The notes below the pieces were generated by a model, which worked only from the letters and a program-made list of their open reading frames with translations, had not been told where the DNA came from and did no database searches. A stretch of DNA of 64,000 nucleotides from Hymenoscyphus infarciens (Eukaryota > Ascomycota > Leotiomycetes > Helotiales > Helotiaceae): assembly GCA_001414345.1 (NCBI GenBank), contig LLCB01000213.1:41587-105586 (forward strand), in the 5' to 3' direction. Positions 45,890 through 57,289 of the stretch are shown here, one piece after another (the stretch's first letter is position 1; each line of letters starts with the position of its first letter). The position numbers were made by a program, and so were the translations under genes.

Positions 45890-47888
45890 CTGGGATAGTA
45901 TTATATACCTAATCTATAAAATATGCCGGGACCTTTCTGTCTCCCCACCGTGAGTTCTTGGCACGCGAAAAGCGTCGTCAACCTTCACACGAAGTGCAAC
46001 CTATTGAATGGTAACTGAGACGGTTTTACTTCTAATCACGATCTAAAAGATTCATTTACTACTTATCAACAACAGTTTAGCAACAAAAAATAACCCTATT
46101 TTTTGAAGAAAATAAGCGGTAATCGTTTGGCTCGTTCGGTACCTATCTTAGAAGGTGCTAAAATGGTGGTCTAAATGGTGTTCTAAGTAGTAGTAATAGA
46201 AGATATACTACAATTATCGTTCTTTTAACAACCATCAGATGTTTACCTTGTTTTAGTAGTATAGATCTTTTTCAAGTATATTCAACTATATTTTAGAGTA
46301 TATCGTATATATAGAATATATAAGCTAAACGATATAGTATATCTAAAAGTATTAGATATATTAAATTATCTAATATGATTTTAATACTTTTTTCGTAGTA
46401 TATATTCTAAATTTCTAAATAATTTAAATAATATACTAGCTAAATAAGCTTTTACTACTTTATAAGAATAAGTAGACTTAGACAGCGATATAATAGTTAT
46501 TAGATTCTTACGATATATTATAGTAATATAATAATAATTAATAAATATTAGATATTTAGTACGAGTCTCTTATTATACTAAATAGATATTATATAACTTA
46601 TATTTTGTTTTTTTTTTCAAAAAATCTACTTTATTATATTAAAAAAGTTATTATATAAATCTTAATCTAGGATAAAAGATTAAGAATAAAGTATATAATC
46701 TCTTAGAGTTATAATTTTTTTTAGAATAGACTATTAAAATTATAGAACTTTATCTTTATTTTTAGAAAATACTAACTTAAGACTAAGTATTCTATTAGCT
46801 CTTAGACTAGAAGAACTATTATTCTCTAGATTTACTATTTTTCTACTAATATCTAATATATTATTTATTATTCTTAAAAATCTAGTAGTAATTAGATTAC
46901 TTAGAATAATACGATAAATATAGTAGATTACGCTAATATAGTACTAGTATTAACGTTATCTAAGTCTAAGAATAAGTTATTAGTCTAGTAACTTAAACTA
47001 TTAAATTAGAGTATTTAAAGCGATTTAGATAAAGAAGTTAAATAAATTAAGCCTAGAAATCTTTTAAAAGAATAGTTATAAAATACTTAAATAAGTTATA
47101 TTTCTCTTATTTAAATATTCTAGATAGTTTTAAAAACCTAATTTATTTAAAGAAACTAAGAGCTTATTTAGCTACTATATTTTTTAAATAGCTTAGTATA
47201 TATACTACTAAAAAGACGTTATAATAATAAGAGTTAATTTAATATATTTAATACTTTAATTTATAGACTATACTAAATTGTTTAGCTTATATATGTTTTA
47301 AGCTAGATTATTTAGCTAAATAATCTAATATTTATATAAAGGATTCTCTCTACTAAAAAAAGTTATTATTCTCTTATTATTAAAACTACGATATATATCT
47401 TTTATTCTTACTACTGCTCTACTAATATATATATACTACTCTATCGACGTTAGATACGTACTTATAAACTCTAGATAGAGGCTATTATAGTAGTAATTAA
47501 AGCCTTTTCTTATAGAAATTACTATTAAAATATCTTAATTAAAATATCTTAATATACTTTAAAGTTATAAGAAGATAAGTAGATAGAAGGATTAATTTAA
47601 AAATACTTAAAATATATAAGTATTAGCCTCTATATTACTTTAAACGCTTTTAAAGTAGTAGAAGATTTACTTTTATAAAAGACTTTCTTTATATTTATAA
47701 GATATATATATCTAAGAGAGTAACTTAGTATATTCTTTTATACTAAAAAAAACAACTTTCTTTATATATAAGATAGTAGAGTAGTTTTATAAGTAAGTTA
47801 TTTAATTAATAATCTAACTAATTAGAAGAGAGTATTAATTTAAGATATAGAAGTGAAAAATTAATTTAATAAACTTATCATAAAGTTG
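45890..47888. other. RIP-type AT block containing a nested insertion
   Basis: Extreme AT bias; lines 46621-46800 contain no CA or TG dinucleotide while TA is very frequent, a direct RIP signature. The stretch 46370-47160 is a copy of the left arm of the inverted repeat at 51320-51655, split by the element at 46473-46968. No coding frame. Confidence 0.75.
46473..46968. mobile_element. 496 bp hAT-like non-coding insertion with 8 bp target duplication
   Basis: The octamer AGAATAAG occurs at 46465-46472 and again at 46969-46976, directly flanking the segment. Its ends are imperfect inverted repeats: TAGACTTAGACAGCGATA at the left and, read from the right, TAGACTTAGATAACGTTA (15 of 18 match). The paralogous sequence at 51415-51430 has a single AGAATAAG followed directly by TTATAAGTCTAG, the expected empty site. 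An 8 bp duplication is the mark of hAT-type transposition. The interior is RIP-altered and non-coding. Confidence 0.72.
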
Positions 47889-48714
47889 TAACGGCACGAA
47901 ATACATACAACTACAGTAGAGGCATATAGGAGTGCGTATGGAAGAATAACGTATATAGATACTAGGCACTGATACGGAAGAAAACAATAACTGTCCTTCT
48001 TCTATACCGAGTATGAATATCTATATATAAGAGGTCGGAGACTACTAAGTCTTGACAAGAATGATAACCGAGTCCTTCCTAATATAGCCACTAAAACAAT
48101 GAGGGCTTTGAAGCTAAACATATAAGACCTTGAAGCGAAACATATAATATCTGATCCTTACTCCCTTCGGCACCTTCTATCTAATAAGTCGTAGGAGTAT
48201 CGGCAGTTTTACGAATGCCGACAATTCAGGATAGCGTACTATTACAAAAGTAATAATATAATTTCTTTTAGATTACGTCTATAATTCTACTATTAATAAT
48301 TTCTACTATCTTAAAACTTCTAGAAGTACGGAGTTCTAGATATATAACTTAAACCTTACTAGGTATTATTTATCTATGCGATTAATTGAAATTATAATAG
48401 TCTACTATTCTATATAGCCGAGATTATATAGTATATGCTATATATTTAAGGTTTCAGTAGTTATTATTTTATATTATCTAATTTAGGAAGGTTACGTACG
48501 TCTAGGCTTTAAGACGGCTTTCGGTCTCTTTTATATTATCTAAACCTCTTTTTATATTATCTAAACCTCTTATATATAGCTGCCTACTCTCTTATAGTTA
48601 GAAAAGGCTAGTTTATCCTTTTCTTCCGTATTAGAGCCTAGTATTTATATACGTTATTCTACCAAACACACTCTCACATGCCTCTTTAATAGTAGTGTGT
48701 ATTTCGTGCCGTTA
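47889..48714. mobile_element. 826 bp element with about 100 bp terminal inverted repeats and TA ends
   Basis: The left terminus TAACGGCACGAAATAC and right terminus GTATTTCGTGCCGTTA are mirror images. The match continues inward for about 100 bp at roughly 80 percent identity (AGAATAACGTATATA, ATACTAGGC, ATACGGAAGAAAA). TA at both outer edges fits a Tc1/mariner-like target site. No intact ORF. Related right-end sequences lie at 59460-59650 and near 60330-60410, and a left-end sequence at 60493-60573, so it belongs to a dispersed family. Confidence 0.68.
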
Positions 48715-49282
48715 TAGAAATAGCACGGTGGCGAGGAGTTGCTCGCGCCAGCTTTGCGCTTACGTCGTTGTTCTATGAGATATATTTCAGTTGTAATACT
48801 TCTTTGGTTTCTGTTTAGTAGATGATATCTTAGGTCTTTCTTCAAGCAGACCAACCAAGACTTTCCTTTCTTCTTATAGTCACAAGTTCTAATTTAGTGA
48901 CTGAGGTGTTTTGGTGGTCGGTGCGCAACCTATAGCGACCATCCATTGGCACACAACCGAACCCCTTAATGGCCAACTCCAAAGGCTCCAAAAAGCACTA
49001 CATTTAACTACAATTCTCTTTTAATAAAGCGGAAAACAAATATAGTGTGATACAACTTAACTTTCAATGTTCTTTGTGCTTTTAGTTTCACTAAAATTCC
49101 TTCAATCGGCCTCGGAGATTAGAAATCCCCCCCGAGTCTGCCACCCACAGAAGATAGACCAGAGCAGAGATACCCGAACGACGCGCCCCTCGCAATCAGA
49201 GTTGCTGTTTTCTTGTTGCACGTCGCATAATTCTCGTAATTTGCTCCCTAATTCCTTCCAAATAGCCCACAAAACCTACAAA
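48715..49282. other. 5' flank of the 49283 gene
   Basis: GC-balanced upstream region with a probable promoter and leader. The open frame from 49067 into the CDS lacks a better start than ATG 49283. Confidence 0.4.
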
Positions 49283-50012
49283 ATGAACCAAGCACAAGAG
49301 ATTGAGGATTTAGCGGCCTCCGTGGCTGTAGTCGACCTCGACGCCCAAGGAGTAGAGAGCGAGACCGAGGAGGAGGACAAGGAGGAATACGACTATGCAG
49401 CGATAGGGGACCCCGAGGCCATTGAGGTACGTTCAGCAGCTATTTCGTCCACGAAATCTGGCTAATTAGGCGGTCTAGCTTCTCTTGCTTGATTTCGAGA
49501 AGCACAAATCCAATACCGTGGAGATGGTCGGCCGGTTGAGAAAGCGCAAGCCAGAATACATGGCCTCTGCCAAATGGGCAAAACTGTGTACCATCGCAAA
49601 CGACGAGAGGGAGGAGGAGAATATATGGGAGACGAGAAGTCGGGCCTTGGGAAACATTGGCGTACTATACGTGCGAACCATGGCCCTGATGGTCAGCAAA
49701 GGATACACCCAAGATGGACGATATGTCAGAGACGAAGCCGAGCCAGCAAGTTACCAAAAGCGGCCCCTCCGCATCAACAAGCCACAGAAACTTGACGGCA
49801 AATATCATGGCTTTGAAATCGGAGCATACAACCGTGTCTGGAAAGGCATCGTAGAAGAGTTGTCCGATAGAAAGAAACATGGTCGCGCCAAGTTTGCCTC
49901 TCCTAAGAAATTGAAGCAAGCTGCAGTAACCGGTTTAATCTATAAATTGGTTTACGATAAGCTTCGCCAACGACGTACCGATGGCACACTTGCCTCGAGA
50001 AGCAAAGCTTGA
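49283..50012 (+). CDS. Hypothetical basic fungal protein, 225 aa
   Basis: Exon 1 is 49283-49426, exon 2 is 49479-50012; the 52 bp intron starts GTACGT, has a GCTAAT branch site and ends TCTAG. The chosen acceptor at 49478 gives LLLLDFEKHKSNTVEM; the earlier AG at 49470 would create an immediate stop. The first 48 residues are very acidic (SETEEEDKEEYDYAA). The rest is basic with KRKPEYMASAKWAKL, GNIGVLYVRTMALMV and GRAKFASPKKLKQAAVTG. No signal peptide or membrane segment. Family not recognised. The gene is an island between RIP-affected blocks with normal codon use, so it is probably functional. Confidence 0.65.
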
Positions 50013-50269
50013 GGGAGGAAAATTCCGGGTGGGGGGTTGGGAGGGATGGAAGTTGATACGAAAAGCAGAACGAGGGTACTCTCTTGTGGATTCAAGCAAT
50101 TTGCGAATTATACACCATACTGCGAAACCTGATGAGATTGGGGGTGGGTGTGGATGGAGGATCACGAAGTGTAGAAAGAGTTTTTATGCGACTTTGAGGG
50201 ATGGGGGCGTTTGATGTATCGTCTCTGTTTTTTGTAAAGATATTGAATTAAAGAGGAAATCTCTCGAAA

Positions 50270-53030
50270 TCTACTTCTATCCCATTGTGAGGCATTGTTC
50301 TTAGAGAGGCTTGGAAATCTCTAGCATAGTAGAAAGTTCAACTATCGTAGTTTTAGTATAGGCTTTAGATCCTAAAACTATAGATAGTTTTAAGAATATT
50401 AGTAGAACTATCTAATAAAAGACTAAAACTTAGTTTTAGAAAGCTGATATTGAAATAAGGTATTTATAAAAATAAATAAATATTATATTTAATCTAAATT
50501 AATACTTAAAGTACTTATCTCTTTAGCTATTCTTATATCTCGCGTATAGACGTATTTAGTAGTCTAGTTAGAAACTATTCTTGTTTAGAGTAGTTTTAGA
50601 CTAAAATCTAAGTAGCTTTGAACTATAATACTACTAAACTAGTTTAGAAGTACTAAGATATTAAAATCTAAATTAATAGATATAAAAGAGTATATAAAGC
50701 GTAAACTTAGAAACGTTCGCTATCGCTAATATATCTTTATATAATTAATCTACCTCGTCTATAAGCGGTTCTTTATATACTTATAAGCTAGTAAACTTAT
50801 ATAACGTACTTCTAGAAGGCTTAGTTCTTTTAAGAAGCTTTTTTAGTAGCTCTTAACTCTGTTTTAGTAGACTTTTTAGTACTAGAAGTAGTATTAGTCT
50901 TATGCTATTCTAGAGAAGATATATTAAGTAAAAAAAAAGAATAAAAGAGTATATAAATAGTAGTAGAAGTAGTGAAGTAGATAGAGAAAACATAGCTTAT
51001 ATACTTATATTATAAACTAACTTATACTAAAATACTAATTTTTCTAGTAGAGCTTTTTAAATATAAGATTATAAGTAAAGTACTATTATTAAATTTCTAT
51101 ATTATTATCTACTTTAGTAGAGTTTGAAAAATAAGAAAATAATTTAATTTAGTTATATTAGAGCTAGAAATATAAGATTTGAACTACGATCTACTAAATC
51201 ACGTAGCGTATAAAGATAACTAAAAAGAATATAAGAACTTATCTTTTATCTTTTAATAAAGCTAGGCTATATATATAGAGTAATAACAAAGCTAAACGAT
51301 TTAGTATATTTAAAAGTAGTAAATTATCTAATATTATTTTAATACTCTTTTAGTAGTATAGATTCTAAATAACTTAAATAATATACTAGCTAAATAGGCT
51401 CTTATTACTTTATAAGAATAAGTTATAAGTCTAGTAACTTAAACTATTAAATTAGAGTATTTAAGATAATTTAGATAAAGAAGTTAAATAAATTAAGTCT
51501 AGGAATATTAGAAAAGAATAGATATAAGATACTTAAATAAGTTATATTTATTATATAGAAATATTCTAGATAGTTTTAAAAACCTAATTTATTTAAAGAA
51601 ACTAAAGAGAGAAGTTAACTATAACGAACTATCTCTCTAGATAGAATTAGTTATAGTTCAACTATTAAACTTATTAAGAATTTGCGAAGAGAGGTTCTAA
51701 GAACTATATTAGCTAGAATATTAAGCTAACCTCCTCTAAGCACCCCGTTATTCGAGAATGTAATGTTGACAAACACACCTGGCAGAAGCTGCTCGGGATA
51801 TAAGCGAGCTCCTTCAAGTAGCTCAAAGGTTGAAGTTATCTTTGCTATCGTAGTTTGTGCTATAGTAGAGGGTGATACTCTTTGTTTTATTCCTATTTGG
51901 TTGAAAACCCGAGTCACACATAGAAAATTTGATACATTGGAAACATCTGGTGTTGAACAGGACCTGGATAAAGAGGTGTTAGACTTGCTACTGTAGTCAC
52001 GAGATGGAATATAGAGAGGTCATTCCAGAGTAAGGCGAGTTATTAGAAAGCTTAAACTAGCTTGTTACTAACATATCTTGTCGCAGAAAAACGAGCGAAG
52101 CCTTCGACAAACTTGTGGACGTGTGAGAGTCTAGGGGCAATGGGTCCTTAGACTAGACTTCGAACCTTCAAGCCATTTTGAAAATTGATACCCAAGCCGA
52201 ACTAAACTTTGTCGAGCCGCTCCTAGTCGAGGCACTTCATGCCAAAGAAGTGCCTCTCGAGTGGAAAATACGTGTTATAACTATCGATTAACACGAAACG
52301 GTGGTTCTCGTTTACTTAATTATTTCTACTCGTACGCCAACGCCTCCACCCCTTCCATTTTGTTTACCAAAGGTGCCTATAATGATTTTATATATATTCA
52401 TACAGCGACGGCTTTAGATATCCGCTTCATTCCTCTCAAAATAAATGAATCCTCTACTTATATTACAAACCCAAATTTCTCATATAGTGCTTACTAATTC
52501 TATGCAGAGAGATATTCTCTAAATTCGTTATAGTTAACTTTACTTTTTAGTTTCTCTAAAAGAACTAAGTCTTTAAAACTATCTAGAATATTTATATAAG
52601 ATAAATATAACTTATATCTATTCTTTTAAAATATTCCTAAGCTTAATTTATTAAACTTCTTTATTTAAATTATCTTAAATACTCTAATTTATTAGTTTAA
52701 GTTACTAAACTTATTCTTATAAAGTAGTAAGAGCTTGTTTAGCTAGTATGTTAACTAAATAGTTCAAGATATATACTACTAAAAAGGTTTTAAAATAATA
52801 TTAGATAATTTAATATATACTTATTTGTCTATCGAAGTCTATATTTACTATTATTATTCTAACGTTATACTAGAGTCTATCTAGATAGCTTATAACTATA
52901 TACGCGTATTATGTCTTTATTCTTAGAGTTCCTTATAGCTAGCTAATACGTAGCTACTACGTCGTAACGATCTAACCGAGTTATATAACTCTCAAGAGAG
53001 CTAGTTATACCGGTTATAACTAGCTTTCAA
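50270..53030. repeat. RIP-type AT block with a long inverted repeat
   Basis: Arms at about 51320-51655 and 52502-52815 are inverted copies (shared blocks include AAGTTAACTATAACGAA, TATTCTAGATAGTTTTAAA, TTTATAAGAATAAG and TACTAGCTAAA) around an 850 bp spacer (51656-52501) of more normal composition. The spacer contains short open frames (51763-51996, 52261-52497) with no recognised family. A third copy of the left arm lies at 46370-47160. The structure fits a large inverted-repeat element whose arms were mutated by RIP. 50270-51300 is AT-rich without structure I can name. Confidence 0.6.
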
Positions 53031-54325
53031 AGGGGTCAGGGCTCGGGTAAATCAGTATGCCTGTGGTGCAAATAAACTGAATTTTCTCTTATTTGATACC
53101 CCTTGATAAAACAAACAGAAATCACGATTCTGACGAAATTTTCAAATCAATACTTGAGCTTTAAGTCCATGAACCACAAACCTCGAATGAAACCCTCTCC
53201 TCTCACAACTCATTTCCCTTGTTCGGTAACCCCCCCTCGAAATTTGACTACAAATATGGAAACACGCACTACCAGAACCTGCCGCCATCGCTTTATCGCT
53301 ACAACCCGGACCCTTTTTCCCTCTCATCAGAAAGGTCATTTCAGCCAGGATAGCAAAATAAAGGCTGTGGAGATGGGGAAATTTTACAAGACGAATTGAA
53401 GACCAAGTTATCTATTCGGGTAATTCACGAATCAAACGATGTGTTAACATCAACTTACACCCTTCTCCTCTTTCACACGCACATGTTTTGATGCACATTT
53501 TCGGTGGAATCAGACGTCGAAGAAAGGTGTCTTGTTCGATTATTCGCAAGATACTATACCGCTTTTTAAGGCGCATTGTGGGATTCTGAAAGTTAATTTC
53601 ATGCACCGTATTGAATGGTTTTCTAATGTTCTAGTTCAAATTGGTAATATTTCGATAGAAGGGGAATATGTGGTAACAACTGGTGATCGACCAGAATTTC
53701 CAAGCACGGAAAATAGGCACAGAGACGGGAATCTTCTAGGGAGGCGTATTGGGACCCCGATAACTAGCTGCAAATGGTTCTTTTGTTTCGTTCTAGATTA
53801 TCCGAGTTGTAATTATCGTCATTTTTGGCAGTCCATTTGTGTTTTGGAAAAGTAATGACATCTACCCGCTCGCACTGTCCAGTTTCTATCTAGTCCTTAT
53901 TGCACAAATCTCGTTAAAGAATACAGAGTCTTGTTTTCATATCCGCCGTGGGGGTTCTCCTCGGAACAATACTTACCTCAAGAGGGAGTTTTCACTTCGC
54001 TGTCGGGAATCTAGGCTGTAGGGATAAGTATGAGCCTTGTTTTGATATCTGCCTTGTTAATCGGCCTTCATATAGAGCGCCGCGTAGGGGTAACGTTTGT
54101 TTGGCCATTGGTTGCTGAGAGACGAATAGAAACCCAATGAAATTGTGGGTTGCATGATAATTGACCAATAAGCAACATGCGGAAAAATTGGCAACATGAG
54201 AGATGTAAGATCTAAAATCGCCAGCCTCATGACAACGGTTTCAGATAACAAACCCTTAAAATTGGTTTTGCCGCAGTACAGATTGAGAATTACTGCCAGA
54301 TACTTGACACTTCACACTTGACAAT
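53031..54325. other. GC-balanced, gene-free segment
   Basis: Short open frames at 53103-53399 and 53532-53855 show no family features or splice structure. Bases near 54325 form the promoter of the next gene. Confidence 0.4.
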
Positions 54326-55531
54326 ATGACGGGCTACGAGAAAGTCGCAAACTTCATGATTGACCATGAGGAAATGGCGGTCTTCAAAAGATTCAAGTTT
54401 TTGAACATTCTGGACGCTTTATATCGCCAGGCTGAGTTGGAGCATCTAGAAATCGAGATGAAGGGATACATGAAAGCCGGGTTTCCACACGGGGGAAGCG
54501 GGGTGTCCGACTTGGGGGACCAACCATCAGATGGAGAATCGGACTGCGATGTTGGGGATAGTGGGGTATCTGGAATTACGACCTGTGATGGAGACACAAT
54601 AGCGGAAAATTCATCAACGGGCGGTGATGCAACGGATATTCAAGCGAGCGGAACGGCAATTTCTCAAGATACACCTCCCAGCAATAGACAGGGGAATAAC
54701 ATACAAATGCAAAGTCTCTCAACGAGATTACCACCATCACCACCATTGCCGCCGCCAATAGCTGCCATGGACTGGTGGTGTCTTGCAAACGAAGACGAGA
54801 ATAAGGATGTATGGAACACCATGCTAACAACCCGACAGAAACTGAAAGAATATAGTCCGTCCGCTCCCTCCCCTCTTCTAGTCTTCTTGATTTTAACCCA
54901 CCGCAGATGAAACTCTTCTCATCCAAAAACAATTGCATGCCAGTCCATCCCCATACAAACATGATTTGTCCTTCTTTCGCACTTGGCTCCAAAGCAAAAC
55001 CATGGGAAACCATCCAATCTGGGGTATCGACGGAGACATCTGGAAAGACTGCACGCCGGCAGATCTCATAGCTATTGCAACACCTAAATCCGAGGATCCG
55101 CTTGGTCTTTTCGTGCTGAAATCCACTTCGACCTGGTGGCATAACTGCATAGGCAAGCGAGTGAAAATACCAGTCGACGTCGAAATGCAATATCTCGAGT
55201 ACAAAAATGACCGTATCTTGCGAGTTGCTGATGGATTGAGTTCGGTACTCTCGTCTTTGCTCCTCGTGGTGTCAATTTTGGTGTTGCATTTTGTGACGAA
55301 TATGCTGGTGAGACTGGGTGTGATTGCTATCTTTACGACCGTGTTTTCGTTCGCTTTGATTTTGGTGACTAATGCGAGGAAAGTGGAGGTTTTTGCTGGG
55401 ACGACCGCGTAAGTTGAAGCACCATTGGATTTTGTATCCAGGAAAAACTGCTAACAGCCGATTTTGACACTAGATTTGCAGCAGTACAAGTAGTCTTTGT
55501 TGGAAGCACTTCTGTCATGTCAGCAAATTGA
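54326..55531 (+). CDS. DUF6594-type fungal membrane protein, 362 aa
   Basis: Exons: 54326-54854, 54907-55408 and 55474-55531. Intron 1 (54855-54906) has an unusual donor, GTCCGT, but the join EYNETLLIQKQL is the expected family sequence; intron 2 is GTAAGT...CTAG. The N-terminus GYEKVANFMIDHEE and VFKRFKFLNILDALYRQAELEHLE is the DUF6594 signature. About 100 residues of Ser/Gly/Asp-rich sequence and PPSPPLPPP are inserted before the YNE motif. The C-terminus has two hydrophobic helices (SSVLSSLLLVVSILVLHFV and LGVIAIFTTVFSFALILV) followed by ARKVEVFAGTTAFAAVQVVF, the usual family ending. Biochemical role is unknown; these proteins are widespread in Pezizomycotina. The gene runs towards the opposite-strand CFEM gene, with 136 bp between the 3' ends. 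Confidence 0.85.
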
Positions 55532-55667
55532 TCCCTAGACTGGAAGGAAGTTATCCTGAGCTAAATGAGGCGAGTCCGGTATTTCGCGTAAAGGAAGTTC
55601 GTAACAAGATGGGAAAGAGTCGTACACCTAATTTCTTTGAGGGTTTGGTTATAGCATATTAGCCTCT

Positions 55668-57289
55668 TCACGTCCTCACACTGAAATCTCGTCCCCCACT
55701 ACCACCCCCGCTTCCATCCCGATTATTTCGATCGGAATGATCTCGGTCTCTTGTTTCTTTCTTTTTGCCCTTTCTCTCTTCCCGCTTTTTCTGCCTCTTC
55801 TTCTCCTCAACCTCTTTCCGATGTCGCTCAATATCGTTTTCAAGCTCCTGATCTTTGAGATCTGAATATCACAAGTCAGCAAGCACTCCTCCTCATTCTC
55901 CCGGAAGCTCAAAATCATCGCCACTCACCTTGATCCTTTGCCTGCTGCAAAACCAAAACCGCCCTACTAACAACATCCAAATCCAAACAATCTGGGGTCC
56001 CAAGCAATAATCCAAATGCCTGCGCCCTTTTCAAAACACAAAATGTAGTGGGTGGATATTTATTATTCTCTCCTTCCAGGGTACCCACTTTTCGAAAGAA
56101 AAGTTGAACCTTTTGGTCAATGATGGTTCTTTCTTCCCCTATGCCCGTGATTGCAATTTGGCGATCTAATACAATTGTGGTCAAATTCAAGGCGTCGACA
56201 AGATCTGGAGAGATGTAATTTGCACCCGTGCATTGCGTATCAATTTTCATTGTCGTCCTCTGGGCGCGTCTCCAATCTGGGGTTTGATCTGGGTGGAATT
56301 CGCACACTTCAACTTCTTTGTCAAAAGGTTTGCTCATCTACAAACAGTCAGATGGATGGTTGATTGAATCTAGGTGGGGTTTTTTTCATACCCGATGATC
56401 TAGCACCATCGCTTGGGAACCGGGGACGTCTTTTTCACCCTCCCGCTCAGGATCCAGTTCGTCTAGTTTATCAAAGTTGTTGTTCGTCTTTGATAATTGT
56501 CTCCTGTTCCATATATAGAAAAGTGAGATGGCTATAGTGAAAAATACACCCCCCAAGGTGGTACCAGCAATAATGCCAGGGTTCAATGCAGTTGTATTAT
56601 TTCTCGCAGGGATGTCAGGTGTTGAAGAGGAACTGGAAGCTGGCGTAGAAGTGGTTACTGGCATCGGAGAAGAGGGATTTCTATCTTTATCCGTTGACGA
56701 AAGGACGATGCTAGCTGAACTCACGACAGCACTCAGAAAAGAGCTCTTCGTGGCTGTATTTGTTGGTGAGGGCGTATCAGTCCCATTCGTATCATCAATG
56801 GAGGGGGTCTTAACATTCGCTTCAAGCCATCAGCATACCTCCTGAAAGAGATTTCACAAACTTACCAGCAACAGGGGTAGGAGTCGTCCAATAGGTAGTC
56901 TGTGTATTGAGCACCATTCCTTGACTAGCACAATGGCTCTGGATCAAAACCTTTGCCGTTACCACTGGTCGGTACCCAGTATTTGTCTTTATTTTCGGAC
57001 AAGCGGAGGCGGCGCATACACGAGCATCCGATATAACAGAATCGATGATTTGGCATACACATGTTGCCGGGTTATCGCCCGAGCAGGAGAGTCTACTCGA
57101 ATACTCGATGCTGTATCTAAGGGCACAACTTTGGATACAGGGATCTGCGTTAAGATATCCAGCTTCTGCCGTGAAAGGCGTGACTGCTGGTGGGAGTGAG
57201 GTAGAAACTGCTGAAGTTGATGTGATGGAAGGAGGTAAAGCGAGGGAATATCCCACTATGGTGGCAATAAAAATGGGTGTAGAAAGCAT
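55668..57289 (-). CDS. CFEM-type extracellular domain, single TM, intracellular retropepsin-like domain, 484 aa
   Basis: Exons: 57289-56866, 56819-56392, 56337-55929 and 55861-55668; introns of 46, 54 and 67 bp, donors GTAAGT, GTATGA, GTGAGT, phases 1, 0, 1. Signal peptide MLSTPIFIATIVGYSLALP, then an eight-cysteine CFEM-like domain (DPCIQSC, LSC, TCVC, VC, SAC, SHC). A Ser/Thr-rich stalk leads to one TM helix (residues 224-245, IIAGTTLGGVFFTIAISLF) and NRRQ as stop-transfer. After the second splice an intracellular domain begins MSKPFDKEVEV, with KIDTQCTGANYIS (Asp317) and GLLLGTPDCLDL (about 393-404), arranged like the DTG...ILG motifs of retropepsins, though Gly is missing after DT. The basic coiled tail (KDQELENDIERHRKEVEEKK) ends in Gly. 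Alternatively the last two exons form a separate gene starting at ATG 56337, but only 48 bp would separate them. Confidence 0.75.

Noticed and set aside
48654..48854. 66-codon minus-strand frame
   Set aside because: It runs across the terminal inverted repeat of the 47889-48714 element and is not conserved coding sequence.
56386..56391. Stop codon ending a shorter CFEM protein (VLDHRV)
   Set aside because: The stop lies inside a canonical 54 bp intron (GTATGA, CTGAC, TAG) whose removal keeps frame; kept as the alternative model in the gene entry.
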